Assembly: GCA_041392845.1 (NCBI GenBank) | Contig: JAWKLG010000005.1 | Span: 1-64,000, forward strand | From: JAGQWW01 sp041392845 | GTDB lineage: Bacteria > Bacteroidota > Bacteroidia > Chitinophagales > Saprospiraceae | DNA length: 64,000 nucleotides | Direction: 5' to 3' | Shown here: positions 27,811 to 36,960 of the stretch, in pieces | Position numbering within the stretch: position 1 is the stretch's first letter | How the letters are laid out: every line of letters begins with the position of its first letter | Notes under the pieces: generated by a model | Databases searched by the model: none | What the model was told of the DNA's origin: nothing | The model's input: only the letters and a program-made list of their open reading frames with translations | Translations under genes and position numbers: made by a program

Positions 27811-30261
27811 ATGAAAACTACCATTACATTCTTAATGCTGGGAATAAGCACTTTTCTATCCGGACAATACCCCTGGCAACCATTTGCACAGGTATTACAG
27901 GAAGGTGAATGTCAGCAAATGTTCCAAACGAGTGATGGCAACATCATGTGCAATATTTGGCAAGGCCATGTCAACGAGAGTTTTGCAGGACAATTTTTTA
28001 AAATAAAACCTGACGGAACCAAAGATGAAGATTTTAGATTTACCCAATATGTTGCGGACCAAAGCGCATGGATAGGTGAATTACCTGACCAAAAGTATTT
28101 TGCTGCCGGAATCTTTTTAGATCCTTTAAATGGTGACACCTTACCGAATTTGATCAGGCTGATGCCGGATGGTAGTGTTGACCCAGACTTTAATAGCGAT
28201 CTCAATTTGTTTTATTTGGTTCAGGATGTAGAACAACTTTCAAACGGAAACATATGGGTTTCAGGTTATAGAAGAGATCATCCCGGTGCCACTTTAGCCG
28301 ACCTGGCAATTTTGGATCCTGAAGGAAAGATGCTAGATTTTCTTCCATTAAATTTTGAAAATAGTGTGGTTACCGGCATTACTGAACAGGGACAAGACTC
28401 CATCTTGCTTTGGGGCTACCTCAACCTGGACAACCAAAATTATGGTGCTATAAGAATCGACCAGGAAGGGAATATAGATCCCACCTTTAACCTGGAATTT
28501 CCAACTTACAATCTGGTAAGAGATTTAAGAATCAGAGATGATGGAAAAATTTTAACCGCCGGAAAAAACTTCAGGGTCCATAACGAAAACGGAGCTATGA
28601 TTCAAAATGTAGGTCTGCCCTGGGAAATTGAGCATTTTTCTATAGCAGACAACGGTAATATGATTTTTACTTCCTCCAAAGGAGTCTTTCGACTTGAAAA
28701 TGGCCTGGCCAGACCCATGCAAAACAGATTTAACGGTAGCCCTAGTGCTTCTTGTTATTTACCAGACGGTTCTTTTCTTGTTGCAGGATATTTTACCCGG
28801 TTTGATGATCATTTCCAACCAGGTGTTGTAAACTTAGTAGACGATGGTTCTAACATCACTTTTTATCCTGATTTTGAACTAAGGTTTGAAAAGCCAGGAT
28901 TCGTAAAAACTTTTACGAATGGAGACAACAATACCATCTGGATGGGTGGTGACTTCCTATATGTCAATGGTCAATACAGTCCCAACCTTTGCCATTTAAA
29001 TCGTAATGGTCAAATTGTTTCCGGTTTTGATTTACATCAAAAAGGAGAAGTCAAAGCTATTGAAAAACTAATTACACTTTCCAATGGAAATATTCTGGCC
29101 GCCGGAAAATTTGATAGAAATGAATTGTCAAATGATACCATCTTTCATGGATTGACAATGATTAGTCCGGCGGGTGAGGTTTTGTTAACTGGAGATGACT
29201 TTGAATTTGGTTATACCACAAACCCATGCTCCAATGGTGCTTCATATGCTCAAGAAGATGCAGTTTTATGGGTTGATGAAACTAATGATGGAAAAATCCT
29301 CGCCTTGGGTAAAAACTTTTGTGGTGCTGCCAGAGATAATCGACCAATTTTAAACCGACTTAATACAGACGGCTCCTTGGATGTTAAATTATTGGATCAG
29401 GTGCCTCTTAGAGCAAGTAAATACTTTGAAGTTTGTGACTTGGCAGATGGAAGTTTTTTTCTATTGGGGGCTGAATTGAGTTACGACCAAACTATCATGT
29501 CTCCGATTTTAAAATTTACAGAAAGTGGCAATTTGGATGTTGAATTCAATACTGATTTCTCAGGTGAAAACTATGGAATGACCATGTATTTGGATGAATT
29601 TGAAAGACCAGTTATTGCAGCAAGAGACAGGTACAAAACCTCATCCTTTATCCGAAGATTAAACCCAAACGGCTCCATGGATTCCAATTTCGAACTGGTT
29701 GAAATCACGCGGTATTCCAGACGTTCACAGGCATTGATAAATGACATTGAAAAAACTGGAGGTTTATTTTTAGTTGCCGGGGAATATGAAAAGGTAAACG
29801 GGGATCTATCTCCAAATGTAATTGAACTGGATGGGAACGCAGTTTATTCAAATCCGCATGATATTTCTGTTGCAGTAGAAACTTTATTTCCTCTTGAAAG
29901 TCCATTTTATTTGGTTGGCGGTTACTTTTATTCGCCTTATTTCCAATCGGCCAGTACAATGGTTTATTCTACCTTTATTATCAATGTAGATGATAAAGAA
30001 TCAGGTGAATTGAAAGTAACAGCTTATCCAAATCCTGTTTTCAATCAACCTATTAATTTAAAATGGGATGAGTCAGTTGAAGGTGAGGTTGAATTTCAAA
30101 TATCCAATCTGGATGGAAAATTAGTTCAAAAGGGTAGCCTTGGGTTCGTAAATGAAGAGAGTAGCATCACCCTTAAAGATTTAGCCCCGGGGAATTATCT
30201 AATTAATCTTTCTTCAAAAAAGAATAGCTGGATTAAAAAAATACAAGTTGTATCACAATAA
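27811..30261 (+). CDS. Delta-60 repeat secreted protein with T9SS sorting tail
   Basis: 816 residues from the ATG at 27811, which starts a signal peptide (MKTTITFLMLGISTFLSGQ). The body has recurring delta-60-type units of about 50-60 residues: PDGSVDPDFNSDLN, EGNIDPTFNLEF, DGSLDVKLLDQV, SGNLDVEFNTDF, NGSMDSNFELV, each tied to 'GKILTAGK/FLVAG' strands, forming a propeller. The last ~80 residues are a type A T9SS sorting domain (VTAYPNPVFNQPINL, LKDLAPGNYLINL). It is probably released to or anchored on the cell surface. Function unknown. A strong terminator follows directly. Confidence 0.88.
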   Translation: MKTTITFLMLGISTFLSGQYPWQPFAQVLQEGECQQMFQTSDGNIMCNIWQGHVNESFAGQFFKIKPDGTKDEDFRFTQYVADQSAWIGELPDQKYFAAGIFLDPLNGDTLPNLIRLMPDGSVDPDFNSDLNLFYLVQDVEQLSNGNIWVSGYRRDHPGATLADLAILDPEGKMLDFLPLNFENSVVTGITEQGQDSILLWGYLNLDNQNYGAIRIDQEGNIDPTFNLEFPTYNLVRDLRIRDDGKILTAGKNFRVHNENGAMIQNVGLPWEIEHFSIADNGNMIFTSSKGVFRLENGLARPMQNRFNGSPSASCYLPDGSFLVAGYFTRFDDHFQPGVVNLVDDGSNITFYPDFELRFEKPGFVKTFTNGDNNTIWMGGDFLYVNGQYSPNLCHLNRNGQIVSGFDLHQKGEVKAIEKLITLSNGNILAAGKFDRNELSNDTIFHGLTMISPAGEVLLTGDDFEFGYTTNPCSNGASYAQEDAVLWVDETNDGKILALGKNFCGAARDNRPILNRLNTDGSLDVKLLDQVPLRASKYFEVCDLADGSFFLLGAELSYDQTIMSPILKFTESGNLDVEFNTDFSGENYGMTMYLDEFERPVIAARDRYKTSSFIRRLNPNGSMDSNFELVEITRYSRRSQALINDIEKTGGLFLVAGEYEKVNGDLSPNVIELDGNAVYSNPHDISVAVETLFPLESPFYLVGGYFYSPYFQSASTMVYSTFIINVDDKESGELKVTAYPNPVFNQPINLKWDESVEGEVEFQISNLDGKLVQKGSLGFVNEESSITLKDLAPGNYLINLSSKKNSWIKKIQVVSQ

Positions 30262-30264
30262 AAT

Positions 30265-30302
30265 GAAGAAGCCCCGAATAACATCCGGGGCTTCTTTCTT
30301 TT
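30265..30302. terminator. Bidirectional rho-independent terminator
   Basis: Perfect 9-bp stem GAAGCCCCG (30268-30276)/CGGGGCTTC (30286-30294), followed by TTTCTTTT on the plus strand and preceded by A-rich sequence. It serves the plus gene ending at 30261 and probably the minus dodecin gene ending at 30301. Confidence 0.9.
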
Positions 30303-30507
30303 ACTTCGTCTTTACTTCAAAGCTCAACTTTCCGTTGACTCTGTATTCTACGATTTTGTCTTTTTCAACTCTTGCACTCATCTCGTTGATGTACAAAGAT
30401 TTGATGTTTTTTACGGTTTTTGAGGCGTCACTTACTACTTTTTGGGCTGCATCTTCCCATCCTTTCTTGGAGTTGCCCATTACTTCAATTACTTTGATAA
30501 TTGCCAT
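30301..30507 (-). CDS. Dodecin-family flavin-binding protein
   Basis: 68 residues, the usual dodecin length. Landmarks: IIKVIEVMGNSKKGWEDAAQKV at the start (helix after strand 1), SLYINEMSARVE, and YRVNGKLSFEVKT at the end. Dodecins assemble into hollow dodecamers that store and protect riboflavin or FMN in the cytoplasm. It is the last gene on the minus strand before the terminator, 138 bp downstream of the CxxC protein, so it may have its own promoter. Confidence 0.93.
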   Translation of the reverse strand: MAIIKVIEVMGNSKKGWEDAAQKVVSDASKTVKNIKSLYINEMSARVEKDKIVEYRVNGKLSFEVKTK

Positions 30508-30644
30508 ACTATAAATTTTTAAAAATTATAAAATACCTGACCGATAGCTACCGGCAGGGCTATAATGTAAGAAAAATCTGGGAGAAAATTGTTGTGGATT
30601 ACACGAAAGCCCGGAAAGGAGTTTTTAGCGGTTCAAATCTTACT

Positions 30645-31004
30645 TTATGCAGCTATTTTCAGCTTCTTTTCTATCAGGGACTTTAATCCATTCAAGTCCA
30701 AACCTTTCATCGTTTGTTCATCAATCCAAACTTCAACCTTGCCATTCTTCTCTATAAAAATAGCAGGTAGGGATTCGTTCGATTGAAATTCATTCTCCCA
30801 CTCGTCTTTGTGCAAAAAACGCATAGGAATCGACTGTTGTTCGATAAATTCCTTCCACTCTTTTCTGATTGAAAAGATACCATAGGTGATATCGCACAAA
30901 TGGCAAGGGTAAGTTTTCGGAGAAATTATTTTATGCAACATATCCATATAGCCATTCCAGGCACCGGAATCCGCATTGTAGACAAAAATCAAGGTTCCAT
31001 TCAT
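30645..31004 (-). CDS. Small CxxC protein of the radical-SAM operon
   Basis: 119 residues, cytoplasmic by lack of a leader. It opens with FVYNADSGAWNGYMDMLHK, then KTYPCHLCDITYG, a CxxC pair. The C-terminal half has a thioredoxin-like feel (LPAIFIEKNGKVEVWIDEQT). Proteins of this size with a PCxLC(D/A)xTYG block are found in many bacteria without an assigned function. Start overlaps the stop of the gene upstream (31001-31004), so it is coupled to it. Confidence 0.75.
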   Translation of the reverse strand: MNGTLIFVYNADSGAWNGYMDMLHKIISPKTYPCHLCDITYGIFSIRKEWKEFIEQQSIPMRFLHKDEWENEFQSNESLPAIFIEKNGKVEVWIDEQTMKGLDLNGLKSLIEKKLKIAA

Positions 31005-31648
31005 GCACTTACTCCATAATCTTCGTGAAGAATTTCAAACCTGCCCTCCGGCTTAACTCCAACCAACCAGTCTGTCAACTTGTCACAGTAATTATCCAGA
31101 TGGGTAATTTGCTGAACACCATGCTCAACGATAGGATCAAGGGTCGTTGCAAACAAGGTTCCACCATAATGATTGGTCTCCCAACTCACGATGTCACCAT
31201 CTATATTCTTTTGGATGATCGAGGCATGATCCGGAACTTTAGTGTACACTCCATGGTAATGCCAAAAAGCATGGCGAGGTTTCAATCCCTGGTAAATCGG
31301 ATGATTGTAATCGGTTTCTGATACCGGAGGATTGTTTGGATCTTTTACCCACCAATAATTATTAACCGGACGGTCTTCCCAGGTAGCATCCAGCCAATTG
31401 GCAGAACTGTCACCTTCTACAAACATTTTTTTACCGCTTTTCAAAAAAGCATAAATAAGCTCCTTCTTCTTAGCAATGGCTTTATGATTGGATTGGAAAG
31501 GAATGACCAATGCGTCAACTTTATCCAACATTTCCTGGCTGAGATCGTGCACATAAATCAATTCATACAAATCTCTGTATTTGGTCGCTTTTGCAAAGGC
31601 ATAATGGGACCAGACTCCGTTGAATATCATTCCGATTTTTAAACTCAT
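31001..31648 (-). CDS. Class I amidotransferase-like protein A
   Basis: 215 residues, no leader. The fold suggested is flavodoxin/DJ-1-like: a strand-helix start (MSLKIGMIFNGVWSHYAFAK), DALVIPFQSNHKA, a helix, KKMFVEGDSS, and a back half with HPIYQGLKPRHAFWHYHG and YGGTLFATTLDPIVEHGVQQ. This resembles ThuA/GATase1-like proteins. No clear Cys-His-Glu triad is seen, so amidotransferase activity is doubtful. A remote paralogue is the next gene upstream. Both ends overlap neighbours by 4 bp (31001/31004, 31645/31648). Confidence 0.65.
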   Translation of the reverse strand: MSLKIGMIFNGVWSHYAFAKATKYRDLYELIYVHDLSQEMLDKVDALVIPFQSNHKAIAKKKELIYAFLKSGKKMFVEGDSSANWLDATWEDRPVNNYWWVKDPNNPPVSETDYNHPIYQGLKPRHAFWHYHGVYTKVPDHASIIQKNIDGDIVSWETNHYGGTLFATTLDPIVEHGVQQITHLDNYCDKLTDWLVGVKPEGRFEILHEDYGVSA

Positions 31649-32277
31649 GCTGTTTCGACTTTTGAGGTTTGTACAAATTGTAAAATGGCCTTGTAAAGGT
31701 CGGTCATGGCCTGATAGGCTTTGTTATCGTCGGTAGTTCCATAGGAAACATCTGCCAGAGGACCGGAAGCACTCAAAATCATGGTACCATTCGTCGTTGT
31801 ATCATCAATTACCACCAAAGCTCTTCCCCAGGTATCTTCTATTAAAACAGAAGCATTTTCGGCAGGCTCAATAAATCCACAAGACCACCAACCGCTGATC
31901 CCGTGAGAAAAGGTCAAATCGTCTACGCTGAAGTGCCTGGACAATCCAAATGGATCTTCCTGGATTTTGTATCGGACATCGATGGTTTTTTTGGAATTAT
32001 CCATCACCCAGCGATTGCCGGGAACCCAATTGGTGAACCAGCCATCAAAACAAAAAAGCGTTTTGCCCTGGTCTAAAAATTGCAGAATCTTTTCCTTGAT
32101 TCGATATAGCGCAATGTGATCGGTTCCGTTGGGCGCAATCAGGATATCATAAGGATCCAGATTTGGATTGAAATTTTCATCAACTTCGACAATATCGTAA
32201 TGGATTTCTTCATTGGAACGATACAATTGTTCCAGACCTTCAATTCCGTTGGAGATAATGACAGCTTTTAAGGGCAT
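31645..32277 (-). CDS. Class I amidotransferase-like protein B
   Basis: 210 residues. Same layout as the gene after it: MPLKAVIISNGIEGLEQLYR, YDILIAPNGTDHIAL, KTLFCFDGWFTNWVPGNRW, a middle with HGISGWWSCGF, then MILSASGPLADVSYG and a helix at the end. The shared 'FxxGxxxNW' and 'HxI' blocks suggest that A and B are diverged paralogues and perhaps form a heterodimer. Function unknown. 12 bp downstream of the radical SAM gene, overlapping gene A by 4 bp. Confidence 0.65.
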   Translation of the reverse strand: MPLKAVIISNGIEGLEQLYRSNEEIHYDIVEVDENFNPNLDPYDILIAPNGTDHIALYRIKEKILQFLDQGKTLFCFDGWFTNWVPGNRWVMDNSKKTIDVRYKIQEDPFGLSRHFSVDDLTFSHGISGWWSCGFIEPAENASVLIEDTWGRALVVIDDTTTNGTMILSASGPLADVSYGTTDDNKAYQAMTDLYKAILQFVQTSKVETA

Positions 32278-32289
32278 CTTTATTTGTTT

Positions 32290-33234
32290 TTAAACTTCAA
32301 CTACAGGTTCAATTGGCTTCATGGTTTTCATATCGAAGTGCTTGGTGAAAAACTCATCACACCACAGACATACATTTTTCAATTCCCCACAACGCTCCTT
32401 GGCATGGCATTCACTTACTCCAATGCTTTCTCCCATTTTATAAGGATCTCCCTTGTCCAACATTTGAAATATAGGTACTTCGGACACCTTTTTCAGCACA
32501 TCTGAAACCTTTTCAGTTCGTGCATCTCCCATTGCATCTTTAGTGCCCGGACAGCAAGGATTGATGCGCCAAAGCTGTATAGAAATCTCTTGAGGAATAT
32601 CTTCTCCTCCATTCAAAAAACCAATCGCTCCGGAAAGGATTGCACAAAAATTATGGTCAGGATCCTGTTTCCAAATTCCTTTTTCATATGCACGACCACG
32701 CGCCCAGTTTCCTCCCAACCACATGTCTTCACTGGCACCCCAGTACCCCCAACTCAATGGGAAATTATTCAGGTAATTGTCTTTTTTAATCAAAGGATCT
32801 TTCTCGTCTCCATTGACGCCGCGAGATTCAAAAAGCTCAGACAATTCCATCAGTCTTCCTCCCGCTTTTTTGTGGTAACGGTCAATGCTGGCAATGTCAA
32901 AACGGGTAACTCCTTTTTCAATTAAAGTATCGAGAATTTCTTCAGTAAGAAGGTCACCATTGGTTTGGATCATGATTTGGGTCTCATTGCCGTAGCGCTC
33001 TCTGAGTTTATCCAGAATCAGGTACAATTTCTTTTTCTCTGCAAGTGGTTCTCCGCCGGAAAGGATTAGGCGGTCAATTTTATCCGGAAGATTCTTGATG
33101 ATGTCCAGACATTCTTCTTCAGAAATTCTGGAGCCGTAAGGGCCGGAGAAATTATAACAGTGGTCGCATTTGTCATTACACAGTTGGGTAAAAACCCAGT
33201 ATAAAGATTCTACATGATTGAAATCCTTCATCAA
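32290..33234 (-). CDS. Radical SAM enzyme
   Basis: 314 residues. The 4Fe-4S/SAM site is CNDKCDHC (Cys19, Cys23, Cys26), followed by the SAM-binding SGGEP block and IMIQTNGDL. The middle is unusual (WGYWGASEDMWLGGNWARGR). The C-terminal third has extra Cys residues (INPCCPG; ECHAKERCGELKNVCLWC), suggesting one or more auxiliary Fe-S clusters as in SPASM/Twitch enzymes. No precursor peptide gene was seen beside it. Context (TonB receptor, ABC importer, two amidotransferase-like proteins) suggests it acts on an imported small molecule. This is inference. Confidence 0.85.
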   Translation of the reverse strand: MMKDFNHVESLYWVFTQLCNDKCDHCYNFSGPYGSRISEEECLDIIKNLPDKIDRLILSGGEPLAEKKKLYLILDKLRERYGNETQIMIQTNGDLLTEEILDTLIEKGVTRFDIASIDRYHKKAGGRLMELSELFESRGVNGDEKDPLIKKDNYLNNFPLSWGYWGASEDMWLGGNWARGRAYEKGIWKQDPDHNFCAILSGAIGFLNGGEDIPQEISIQLWRINPCCPGTKDAMGDARTEKVSDVLKKVSEVPIFQMLDKGDPYKMGESIGVSECHAKERCGELKNVCLWCDEFFTKHFDMKTMKPIEPVVEV

Positions 33235-33330
33235 CAGTTTTCTTTTTTAAAATGAAAAAATTACAAAATTCCCGGCGCTTTATTCTACTTACGAAACAAA
33301 TGAACTTTCCGATTTACTATTAGGTCGGCA

Positions 33331-34080
33331 TCAGGACGTCCCAAACTTGTCCGCCAGATTTTTATCCATCACATCCTGCCAAAAATCAAATGCTTCTTTT
33401 ACACCTGAAGTCGGATCATTGATAAATTCTGACATGGAACCATACTTTTTCAACGTTCCTTTTTCCATCAATGCCAAAGCATCTCCCATGATGATGGCTT
33501 CTTTCAAATCATGGGTTACAAAAAGCGCAGTAATCTTGTGTTCGGCGCTTACAGATTTGTACAACTTTTGCATCTCATCACGAGTCTGAACATCCAAACT
33601 GCTAAATGGCTCGTCCAGTAACATAATGGACGGATTGATAATCAAGGCCCTTCCAAAACTCACCCTTTGTCTTTGTCCGCCGGAAATCTGTGTTGGCATT
33701 TTTTGGAGATGGTCCTGAATTCCCAGCTCAGCACTTAATGCCTTAACTTTATTTTGCACCTCCTGTTCAGGAGTTCTTCTGATTCTGAGGCCAAAGGCTA
33801 TATTTTCAAAAATATTTAAATGAGGAAATAGAAGCGGTTCCTGGCTGAGGTAAACAACCCCTCTTTCCTGAGCCGGTTTTTCAAACAGGTTTTGTTCGTT
33901 TAAAAGAAATTTTCCACTATCAGGCATTTCAAGACCGGCCAAAATTTTAAGCAAAGTAGTCTTTCCACAACCCGACTTTCCCAAAACACTGAGTGTGCCG
34001 GATTCGGTCATCGAAAAGGACACATCCTTCAAAACAGGCTCTCCTCCAAAAGACTTTTGTATGCCTTCTATTTTTATCAT
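33331..34080 (-). CDS. ABC transporter ATP-binding protein (YnjD-like)
   Basis: 249 residues. Walker A GKSGCGKTT (35-42), Q-loop in YLSQEPLLFPHLNIFEN, signature SGGQRQRV, Walker B IMLLDEPFSSLD, H-loop FVTHD. Importer-type ATPase that drives the two permeases encoded upstream; its ATG overlaps the permease stop by 4 bp. No C-terminal TOBE domain, so its length matches YnjD/ThiQ-type ATPases. Confidence 0.92.
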   Translation of the reverse strand: MIKIEGIQKSFGGEPVLKDVSFSMTESGTLSVLGKSGCGKTTLLKILAGLEMPDSGKFLLNEQNLFEKPAQERGVVYLSQEPLLFPHLNIFENIAFGLRIRRTPEQEVQNKVKALSAELGIQDHLQKMPTQISGGQRQRVSFGRALIINPSIMLLDEPFSSLDVQTRDEMQKLYKSVSAEHKITALFVTHDLKEAIIMGDALALMEKGTLKKYGSMSEFINDPTSGVKEAFDFWQDVMDKNLADKFGTS

Positions 34081-34841
34081 AAAAATTCAGTTCGTCTTAA
34101 AAATATTCGCTTGTTGGCTACCAGGAGAATTATCACCGGAAAAACCATCAAACAGGAAGCCAGTCCTGCTAAAAACGGGTTGGCTTCTTTTACAAAAAGC
34201 ATGGCCTGAACGGTCAGGGTCTTCACTTTTCCGACTCCGATTAAATGTGTTATTCCGTATTCGTACCAGGAAATCAAGAAGCATTGTACAAAACAAATGA
34301 ACAACCAGGGTTTTGCCATTGGAACCAACACCTTTCTGTACAATTCTAGGTTGTTGGCACCCAACGTGCTTGCCTGAAAGGCCATTTGTTTGATGCGGTC
34401 ATTCCAAAAAGTAGACAACAATAATATGCTGTATGGAAAAATGAAAAGCAATTGGGCTATCAGTACACCGCCTATATTTCCACTAAGGTTGAATCGATTA
34501 AAATAAAACTGTAGCATGGTACCAAAAACCACCGGTGCAATCAGGTAAGGGAAATAAGCCAGTTTGATCCATTTTTTATTTTCAAAAGCCAATTGTTTGG
34601 AAATCAAAAATCCAAAAGTGGTTGAAAACAATGCTACACAGCTTGAAATGAAAAGGGATAGTAAAAAGCTACTTCCCAAATCACTATTTAAAGTAAAAAG
34701 GTCTTTCCAATAATCAAAAGTAAAACTTTCGGGAACCAGATTTTGACCTGCCCATCGGTAAACAAGTGATAAGTAAACAATCACCAACAAGGGCAACACC
34801 AAAAGAAAGGCCGTGATGATATGTAAGACTTTTTTACTCAA
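34077..34841 (-). CDS. ABC transporter permease 2 (YnjC C-half-like)
   Basis: 254 residues with six predicted helices. The EAA-type loop is ASTLGANNLELYRKVLVPMAKP, where the ATPase docks. First helix IITAFLLVLPLLVIVYLSLV. In E. coli YnjC, two permease domains are fused in one protein; here they are separate genes overlapping by 4 bp (34838-34841). Confidence 0.9.
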   Translation of the reverse strand: MSKKVLHIITAFLLVLPLLVIVYLSLVYRWAGQNLVPESFTFDYWKDLFTLNSDLGSSFLLSLFISSCVALFSTTFGFLISKQLAFENKKWIKLAYFPYLIAPVVFGTMLQFYFNRFNLSGNIGGVLIAQLLFIFPYSILLLSTFWNDRIKQMAFQASTLGANNLELYRKVLVPMAKPWLFICFVQCFLISWYEYGITHLIGVGKVKTLTVQAMLFVKEANPFLAGLASCLMVFPVIILLVANKRIFLRRTEFL

Positions 34842-35671
34842 ATTTCCAGACTGTTTTTACGAATTAAAATGGCCGTCATTCCAATAACCAGAAAGCTATA
34901 AACGACTGCCGCTGCATGCGCCACCGGAATATCCATCAGGTTAAACTTGCTCATTTTTTCTGTTATAAAAATGGTGATCATTCTGGGAGCTGATTTGCCC
35001 AACAAAAGGGGAACCTCGAAAGCTCCAAAAAGGAAAACCGTATAAAGAATAATGAATGGCGCTGTCTTTTTTAAAATAAGTGGTACATAAACCTGCATAA
35101 AAAACTGGCTTGAATTGCTTCCCAGCGTTTGGGAAACCTGCATAAGATCCGGTATCCTTTCTTTATTGGCCTGATGTAAAAATAGAATTCCAAACAAAGG
35201 AAAAACCAAAAATACATGGGTACTCAATATCCCGATTCCAAGTGTGTCATTTACCATCCTGGGAAATTCTTCCACGCCTGAAATGATTCCTGTTTGAATC
35301 AAAAACCTGGATATTAATCCTCCCGGACTCAAGATGTAAAACCAACTAAAAGCTGCTATCAAAGGAGGAAAAGTCAATGGAAGAAACAGTAGATTGTTGA
35401 ACCATTTCCTGGGTTTTCGGATTTGCCACCAGGAAAAGGCCAGAGAAAATCCGAGTATTAAAATCAAAGAAAGGAAGGTAATTAAAAAGCTGTAGGCAAA
35501 ACTTTCCGGCGCATCTGTTGCAAGAAACATCTTTTGCCAATACTCCAGGGTAAATCCTTTATTCATCAATCCAATCATTCCCACACTGTAAAAAAGCGAA
35601 TAGCCCAAACCCAATACGATGGGCAGGACCGTCAGAATAAAAAAAAGCAGGATGGTAAGGCGTTTTATCAA
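34838..35671 (-). CDS. ABC transporter permease 1 (YnjC N-half-like)
   Basis: 277 residues, six helices. EAA-type loop VSQTLGSNSSQFFMQVYVPLI. Helix 1 ILLFFILTVLPIVLGLGYSL. 2 bp downstream of the substrate-binding protein gene and overlapping permease 2. It would form the heterodimeric channel with permease 2. Confidence 0.9.
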   Translation of the reverse strand: MIKRLTILLFFILTVLPIVLGLGYSLFYSVGMIGLMNKGFTLEYWQKMFLATDAPESFAYSFLITFLSLILILGFSLAFSWWQIRKPRKWFNNLLFLPLTFPPLIAAFSWFYILSPGGLISRFLIQTGIISGVEEFPRMVNDTLGIGILSTHVFLVFPLFGILFLHQANKERIPDLMQVSQTLGSNSSQFFMQVYVPLILKKTAPFIILYTVFLFGAFEVPLLLGKSAPRMITIFITEKMSKFNLMDIPVAHAAAVVYSFLVIGMTAILIRKNSLEI

Positions 35672-35673
35672 AT

Positions 35674-36890
35674 CTACTGGTTGATTACTTTTGTTCTAAA
35701 ATCTTCAAATAATCGTATCATGTATTCAGGTGCTGGTTCCATCAAGGCTTTTTCCTGAATTTCATCTCGTTTTGGTGCATATTTTCTTCCCGGAATCGAA
35801 TCAAACTTCTCTGCCCATTCTTCCGACAATTTTTGAGTAGATAATATGGTCCGGTCTCCCCAAACTTCAGGAATCATCTTTTTGTACTGTGCTTCGGGCG
35901 AAATCATATAATTGATGGCTACCATCGCTGCTTCTTTATTTGCAGCATGTTTGATAATGCCGAGGTAATGAGAATTTTGAATGGTTCCAAAATCAGGAAT
36001 GTAGGCTCTTGCCGATTCAGGAAAAATTCCCTGGCTGATTTTATTGTCTACTTCGCTATCATTGTTGCTCATGGTGATAAGCAATTCGCCATTGGCAAAA
36101 AGCTGGTGCATTTGGGCTAGGTCTGACGGAAAACTGGTTCCTTCATTCCAAAAGTAGGGTTTCATTTCATTGATGTAATCCCAAAGTTGCGCACTGTACT
36201 TTTGATATTTTTCCTCATCAAATGGTCCTGACAATGCGCCTTTTCCTCCGGCAAAATGAATCATCAATGACTTCAGCAAAGTCATGCCTGTAAAATCATT
36301 CCCGATGGTAAACTTTCCGGGATTGGCTTTGACAAATTCCATTAATTCATCCGTGGTCATTGGCGGATTTTCAACCGTTGCTGCATTGTAAATCAAGCCC
36401 ATCTGCACATTTCCCCAAGGACATTCATAACCTTCTACAGGCTGCTGAAAATCGGTGTTGATAAAAGGATTGTCCCAGTTGATCAGCTCACTATTGGGCA
36501 ATTGGTCTACAAAAGGACCATGTAAAGCATCGATTTGTCTGAGTTGAAAAAAGGTCTCCCCATTAATCCATCCCATGTCTACCTCACTGTTTGCTTTTCC
36601 GGCTTCCATTTCAGCCATTAGTGTGCTGACAATTTGGTTGCTCTTGTCCTCCCACGATATTCATGGTGATATCGTACTTTTCCTTCAATAGCGGGTTTTA
36701 CATAATCTCTCACGTAGGAATTGATCAAAGGATCGCCTTGCCACATCATGAAAGTAAATTCCTTTCCTTTGGCTGAAGCTTCAATTGCTTCCCAGGATTT
36801 GCTTCCTAAATCTTCTGCATTTTTTTCAACTTGAGTATCACAAGAAACTAGCAAAAACAAGCCTACAAAAAACAAGAGGTATCTTAACAT
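35674..36890 (-). CDS. ABC substrate-binding lipoprotein (YnjB-like), two compensating frameshifts
   Basis: From the Met at 36890 there is a lipobox LFLLVSC, then FTFMMWQGDPLINSYVRDYV. Between about 36640 and 36670 the frame shifts and shifts back: with two single-base changes, the text reads YDITMNIVGGQ..NQIVSTLMAE. After that it is clean: VDMGWINGETFFQLRQI, PFINTDFQQPVEGYECPWGN, VQMGLIYN. These are the hallmarks of YnjB-family binding proteins. The expected product is about 405 residues. The ligand of this family is not established; thiamine-like compounds have been proposed. As deposited it splits into 36618-36890 and 35674-36618. Paired nearby indels argue for sequencing error. Confidence 0.85.
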
Positions 36891-36904
36891 ATAAGCTTTT
36901 TTTA

Positions 36905-36950
36905 AAAAGAAAAAACACAAGGAGTGATTTCATTCTCACTCCTTGTGTTA
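36905..36950 (-). terminator. Rho-independent terminator after the TonB receptor
   Basis: A perfect 14-bp stem (36914-36927 with 36936-36949, AACACAAGGAGTGA) and an 8-nt loop. On the minus strand it is followed by TTTTTTCTTTTT. It lies between the receptor stop (36961) and the binding-protein start (36890), so the importer is expressed either by read-through or from its own promoter. Confidence 0.88.
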
Positions 36951-36960
36951 CCATTTTTTA

